Assembly: GCA_031267485.1 (NCBI GenBank)
Contig: JAIRYY010000060.1
Location: 1-9,264, forward strand
Length of the DNA: 9,264 nt
Direction of reading: 5' to 3'
DNA from: Tannerella sp.
GTDB lineage: Bacteria; Bacteroidota; Bacteroidia; Bacteroidales; Tannerellaceae
Part shown: positions 6,098-9,264 of the stretch, one piece after another
How the letters are laid out: every line of letters starts with the position of its first letter
How positions within the stretch are numbered: the first letter of the stretch is position 1
Program-made: the position numbers and the translations under genes
Notes under the pieces: model-generated
Told to the model about the DNA's origin: nothing
Seen by the model: only the letters and a program-made list of their open reading frames with translations
Databases searched by the model: none

Positions 6098-7213
6098 TCA
6101 CCGGACGGCCGAATATCCCGTGCCATACGACTGCATATCGGTAAAATTCCAAAATATTCTTTCTCGCCGACACAGGAGGCTGCAAGCCGGCGGATAATGC
6201 GGGGGAAAAGCATGCCCCGCATCGGTCAGCATCGCGTTCATTCCTTCGGACAGTTTGACTTTATAACCGCCGGTTAAGCTGTCGGGGCAGATGAGGCAGT
6301 ATTCTATTTCGGGGATTCCGGCGGCCATACGGGTTGCCGCCTCAACGCCCATGGCCATGAATGTGGTTGCGTATGCATCGGCGGTCATGCAGTCGGGGGC
6401 TATTATGGTGGCGCTTAACAGGTCCTGTTCGGAGGGGTATCCGGTGCGCGGGTCGATGGTGTGCGCATATTTTTTGCCGTCTTTCAGATAATAATTGCGA
6501 TAGTTGCCGGAGGTGGCAAGTCCGCTTTTGCTGCATAACGTGACGATACGCTCTATCTCGTTATGCAGGCCGGTACGGTCGTCTTCGGGCTTGTTGATGC
6601 CGATTTGCCAGCAGTTGCCGTTGGGGTTCCGTCCTTTGACCGCTACCTCGCCGCCTATTTCGACCATGTAGTTTTCGACCCCTTCGCGTTCGAGCAGCTC
6701 CGCGATTACGTCGGAGGCATAGCCTTTGGCAATGGCCGAGAAGTTGAGCGTCATGCGGGGGTCGTCCTTTATGACTTTCCTGCCGTCGAGGCGTATCTTT
6801 TTATAGCCGACGAACGATTTGATGCTGTCGATTTTCTGTTGCGATATGCTGTCGTTTTCTTCGAAACCGAATCCCCACAGATTAATCAGGGGAGCGACCG
6901 TCACGTCGAAGACGCCGCCGGAGTGTTCCGATACCTCCATGGCCTTGTTGAATACGGCGATGAAGCGGTCGTCGACCTCGACGTCTTCGTTGCGGTTGAC
7001 TTTCGAGATGACGGAGTTCGGGTTGAACGGATTCACGGACAGGTTGAAAGCCTGCAATTCGGCGTCAATCCTGTCGGTCAGTATTCCGGGCGCATTATAT
7101 TTTATATGGTACAGCGTATGAAAGACGCTGCCGCTTTCCTCGTAGTACCGTCCCTGTTGCGCGCACGACAGGCACGCGGCCGACGCCGCAATAATCATTA
7201 CCGTTTTAATCAT
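6098..7213 (-). CDS. apbE: FAD:protein FMN transferase (ApbE), lipoprotein with extended C-terminus
   Basis: ApbE moves FMN from FAD onto a threonine or serine of exported flavoproteins such as NqrB/NqrC, RnfG or FMN-binding-domain proteins, on the periplasmic side. The 371-residue product has a lipoprotein signal (MIKTVMIIAASAACLSC, with Cys17 or Cys14 lipidated). Family motifs in order are FDVTVAPLINLWGFG (102-116), LNFSAIAKGYASDVI (156-170), VEIGGEVAVKG (184-194), CWQIGINKPED (201-211), ATSGNYRNYY (233-242), KYAHTIDPRTGYP (248-260) and APDCMTADAYATTFMAMG (272-289). The last includes the Asp and Thr of the Mg2+ site. The domain normally ends near YKVKLSEGMNAML (317-329). Here some 42 further residues follow that match nothing I know, with a strong DNA hairpin at the junction. 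It starts 14 bases after the pseudouridine synthase stop. No flavoprotein substrate is encoded in the window. Confidence 0.94.
   Translation of the reverse strand: MIKTVMIIAASAACLSCAQQGRYYEESGSVFHTLYHIKYNAPGILTDRIDAELQAFNLSVNPFNPNSVISKVNRNEDVEVDDRFIAVFNKAMEVSEHSGGVFDVTVAPLINLWGFGFEENDSISQQKIDSIKSFVGYKKIRLDGRKVIKDDPRMTLNFSAIAKGYASDVIAELLEREGVENYMVEIGGEVAVKGRNPNGNCWQIGINKPEDDRTGLHNEIERIVTLCSKSGLATSGNYRNYYLKDGKKYAHTIDPRTGYPSEQDLLSATIIAPDCMTADAYATTFMAMGVEAATRMAAGIPEIEYCLICPDSLTGGYKVKLSEGMNAMLTDAGHAFPPHYPPACSLLCRRERIFWNFTDMQSYGTGYSAVR
6197..6222 (-). other. Hairpin inside the 3' end of apbE
   Basis: A perfect 8-bp inverted repeat, ATGCGGGG (6197-6204) and CCCCGCAT (6215-6222), encloses a 10-base loop. 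It sits where the conserved ApbE domain ends and the unusual tail begins (about residues 331-339). No T-run follows on the minus strand, so it is not a classical terminator. It could be a pausing or RNA-end structure, or a scar. Confidence 0.45.
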
Positions 7214-7227
7214 CGCTCTTTTTTGTT

Positions 7228-8145
7228 TTAATCATTGTCCTTTTGTTTTACCAGGTCGCTGAACTGTTTCGGCACGGGCGTTTCGAAGCGCATTTCCTCG
7301 CCTGTGGCGGGATGGATGAAGAACAGGCGCGTGGCGTGCAGCATGAGGCGTCCGGCAGGGTCTGTCCGGGCGCCGTATTTCGGGTCGCCGGCGACGGGAT
7401 GGCCGATATGCTCCATTTGCGCGCGTATCTGGTTTTTGCGGCCGGTCTCAAGCTCAAGCTCCACGAGCGAGTACTGTTCATTGTTTTTCAGCACGCGGTA
7501 GCGGGAAACGGCTTCGCGTCCGTGTTGCGGGTCGGTGCAGAAGACTTTCATGCGGCTGTTTTCCGCAAGCCAGGTCGTTACGGTATCTTCGCTTTTTTCG
7601 GGAACGCCCTCCGCCACGGCGATGTACGTGCGCCGCGTTATCATTTCATACCAGTTTGCGCGCAAATATTCCTGGATGTTCCTGTTTCGCGCGAACATCA
7701 TCAGCCCGGACGTGCCCCGATCCAGGCGGTGCAGTACGAATATGCGGTTGCGGGGGTTGATGTTTTTCACGTACTGCGACAGCAGAAACCAGGCCGTGCG
7801 TTCCTGTGAGGGCGTATCGGAGACGGACAGCAGGCCGTCTCGTTTGTTGACGACGATAAGCTCGTCGTCCTGCCAGACAATCTTCAGCTGTGGATGACTG
7901 AACGCCGCATGGCCTTTCTCGTGGCTGACCAGCACTTCGTCGCCGGGATTCAGCTGTTTGTCGAAGTGTGTCACGGGCGTACCGTTCACCCATACCCGTC
8001 CGTGTCCAAGCAGCGCCTTGACGGACGTTTTGCTTTGGCCGGCGAGCAGCGCGAGCAGGTAAGGCAGGAGCGTATCCCGTTCCCTGACGACCGTCCGCTG
8101 TCCGCGGGGCAGCGTTTTCCGTATGGATTGTCTCTGCTTCTTCAC
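7228..8145 (-). CDS. RluA-family RNA pseudouridine synthase with N-terminal S4 domain
   Basis: This 305-residue enzyme isomerises uridine to pseudouridine in ribosomal or transfer RNA. An S4 RNA-binding domain occupies residues about 22-75 (LLAGQSKTSVKALLGHGRVW, then VNG and NPGDEVLV). The catalytic motif is FVLHRLDRGTSGLMMFAR (136-153) with Asp142 as the nucleophile. The conserved C-terminal part is ETGRKNQIRAQMEHIGHPVA followed by GDPKYGA (233-259). The substrate position (RluD-, RluC- or other type) cannot be told from sequence alone. The start is a GTG at 8145-8143 overlapping the lysA stop (GTGA), which points to coupled translation. An in-frame ATG further upstream at 8301 would give an arginine-rich 52-residue extension lying wholly inside lysA, and is rejected. 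The stop lies 14 bases before apbE. Confidence 0.93.
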   Translation of the reverse strand: MKKQRQSIRKTLPRGQRTVVRERDTLLPYLLALLAGQSKTSVKALLGHGRVWVNGTPVTHFDKQLNPGDEVLVSHEKGHAAFSHPQLKIVWQDDELIVVNKRDGLLSVSDTPSQERTAWFLLSQYVKNINPRNRIFVLHRLDRGTSGLMMFARNRNIQEYLRANWYEMITRRTYIAVAEGVPEKSEDTVTTWLAENSRMKVFCTDPQHGREAVSRYRVLKNNEQYSLVELELETGRKNQIRAQMEHIGHPVAGDPKYGARTDPAGRLMLHATRLFFIHPATGEEMRFETPVPKQFSDLVKQKDND

Positions 8146-9260
8146 TGTTCGTCGGAAAAATAACTTTTGGGTAATGCGCGGCAGTTGTACTGCGAGGCCA
8201 TTATCTCGCCGTAGGCGCCGGCCGAGCGGAAGGCGATGAGGTCGTTGCGCCTCACGCGGTTGAGGCTGACGTCCTTGCCGAAAACATCCGACGATTCGCA
8301 TATCGGGCCGACGACATCATACGTCTCCGGCGGTTCGTCGCCCGTTATATTCTCGGCGTGGTGGTAGGCGTCGTACATGGCGGGACGGATGAGGTCGGTA
8401 AATCCGGCGTCAAGTATGGCAAACTGCTTCGTTTCGCCCTTTTTCACATAAAGGACTTTCGAGATGAGCGAGCCGCACTGCCCGACGACGGCGCGTCCGA
8501 GTTCGAAGTGGATTTGCTGCCCGTCGCGCTGCCTGACCAGCTTGTGGAATACGGCGAAATAGTTTTCAAATTCCGGTATGCAGAGGTGATTGGGATGATG
8601 ATAGTCAATGCCCAGCCCTCCGCCGAAATTGAGGTTTTCAATCGCGAAGCCGTATCCTTCGAGTTCGTCCTGCAGTTCGTTGAAGCGTATGCACAAATCG
8701 CGGAAAGCCGACAGGTCGGTTATCTGCGAGCCGATATGGAAATGAATCCCCGTGAAGCGCACGTTTTTCATTGATTTCATTTCGTCGAGAACGCCGCACA
8801 GGAGTCCGGTGTTGATGCCGAACTTGTTTTCCTGCAGTCCGGTCGTAATCTTTGCGTGCGTATGCGCGTCGACGTTCGGGTTGACGCGCAGCGCTATCGT
8901 CGCCGTTTTGTTTTTCGCCTCCGCCAGGGCGTTTATCACTTCAAGCTCGGCCAGCGATTCGACGTTGAAGCAGGCAATGCCGCTGTCGAGGCCGAGGTTT
9001 ATCTCCCAGTCGGCTTTGCCGACGCCGGCGAACACGATTCCGGACGCCGGGAAACCGGCGTTCAGAGCAGCGCGTATCTCGCCTCCGCTCACGCAGTCGG
9101 CGCCAAATCCGTTTGCGGCAATCAGCGCAAGGATGCGCGGGTTTGCGTTCGCCTTCACGGCATAATGCTGATGATAGCCATATTTCCCCGTTTCCGTCCT
9201 GATGACGTTCAGCGTGTCCTGCAGCAGGGCCATGTCGTAATAGTAGAACGGCGTTTGCAT
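8142..9260 (-). CDS. lysA: Diaminopimelate decarboxylase (possibly missing its first codons at the window edge)
   Basis: This PLP enzyme decarboxylates meso-diaminopimelate to L-lysine, the last step of lysine synthesis, in the cytoplasm. The visible 372 residues hold the fold type III alanine-racemase-like barrel. Features include Lys36 in HYAVKANAN (Schiff base to PLP), HFHIGSQI (173-180), the glycine loop LNFGGGLGIDY (210-220), FELGRAVVG (252-260), RPAMYDAYHH (292-301), the CESSDVFGKD motif (Cys321, Glu322, Asp325) and AGAYGEIMASQYN (347-359) with Tyr350. The usual EPGR is ELGR here; the arginine is kept. Relatives often have about a dozen residues before 'TPFYYYD', and no stop is seen in the four bases before ATG 9260, so the true start may lie outside the window. 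It is the first visible gene of a leftward run with the pseudouridine synthase and apbE. Confidence 0.95.
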   Translation of the reverse strand: MQTPFYYYDMALLQDTLNVIRTETGKYGYHQHYAVKANANPRILALIAANGFGADCVSGGEIRAALNAGFPASGIVFAGVGKADWEINLGLDSGIACFNVESLAELEVINALAEAKNKTATIALRVNPNVDAHTHAKITTGLQENKFGINTGLLCGVLDEMKSMKNVRFTGIHFHIGSQITDLSAFRDLCIRFNELQDELEGYGFAIENLNFGGGLGIDYHHPNHLCIPEFENYFAVFHKLVRQRDGQQIHFELGRAVVGQCGSLISKVLYVKKGETKQFAILDAGFTDLIRPAMYDAYHHAENITGDEPPETYDVVGPICESSDVFGKDVSLNRVRRNDLIAFRSAGAYGEIMASQYNCRALPKSYFSDEQ

Positions 9261-9264
9261 GTGT

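Noticed and set aside
6055..6105. 9-bp direct repeat TTCACCGGA (6055-6063 and 6097-6105) flanking the spacer between apbE and the nuclease gene
   Set aside because: I considered it as a target duplication or regulator site. It brackets no element, and a 9-base match can arise by chance, so I do not call it a feature.
6563..7231. 222-codon plus-strand open frame opposite apbE
   Set aside because: The minus strand carries every ApbE motif. The plus-strand product resembles nothing and looks like a by-product of codon composition.
7243..7809. 188-codon plus-strand open frame opposite the pseudouridine synthase gene
   Set aside because: It is a shadow of a strongly supported enzyme gene on the other strand.
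8146..8301. Upstream extension of the pseudouridine synthase by 52 codons
   Set aside because: It lies entirely within lysA in another frame and is arginine-rich, unlike the family. The GTG at 8145 fits the lysA overlap.

Overview
The window looks like chromosomal DNA from a member of the order Bacteroidales (Bacteroidota). The evidence is three promoter elements of the Bacteroidetes type (TAnnTTTG at -7, one with a TTTG at -33), weak or absent Shine-Dalgarno sequences, lipoprotein signal peptides, an OmpA-like/TPR lipoprotein and a Bacteroidales-type small membrane protein with a CCGxHxVCE motif. I do not assign a genus. Base composition is near 50% GC in the genes and very AT-rich between them.

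Left part (1-2463, mostly minus strand): the 5' end of an Lrp/AsnC-type regulator runs off the left edge and has a well-formed promoter. Behind it lies a decayed CotH-kinase-like lipoprotein gene (159-494), broken into three reading frames. A strong intrinsic terminator (512-559) closes a gene for a 563-residue OmpA-like/TPR lipoprotein (594-2285).

Central part (2464-4978, plus strand): a tight three-gene run of aroA (EPSP synthase, shikimate pathway), a small membrane-anchored protein of unknown function, and an ABC-3 family metal permease. Gaps are 4 and 12 bases, so this is probably one operon. It faces the OmpA/TPR gene across an AT-rich divergent promoter region. It ends in a 107-base convergent spacer containing inverted repeats.

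Right part (5086-9264, minus strand): a stand-alone gene for a PD-(D/E)XK nuclease of the Rpn/transposase-like family, with its own promoter and a C-terminal run of six perfect heptads. Upstream of it is a compact run transcribed leftward: lysA (diaminopimelate decarboxylase, lysine and cell-wall precursor synthesis), an RluA-type rRNA/tRNA pseudouridine synthase whose GTG start overlaps the lysA stop, and apbE (FAD:protein FMN transferase, a lipoprotein with an unusual C-terminal tail).

Most of the window is ordinary housekeeping DNA. The parts that merit a second look are the Rpn-like nuclease with its repeat-built coiled coil, the cysteine-motif protein between aroA and the permease, the CotH remnant that keeps an intact lipoprotein signal, and the apbE tail. 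I see no rRNA, tRNA, CRISPR array, complete insertion sequence or replication origin, and no convincing new multi-gene system.
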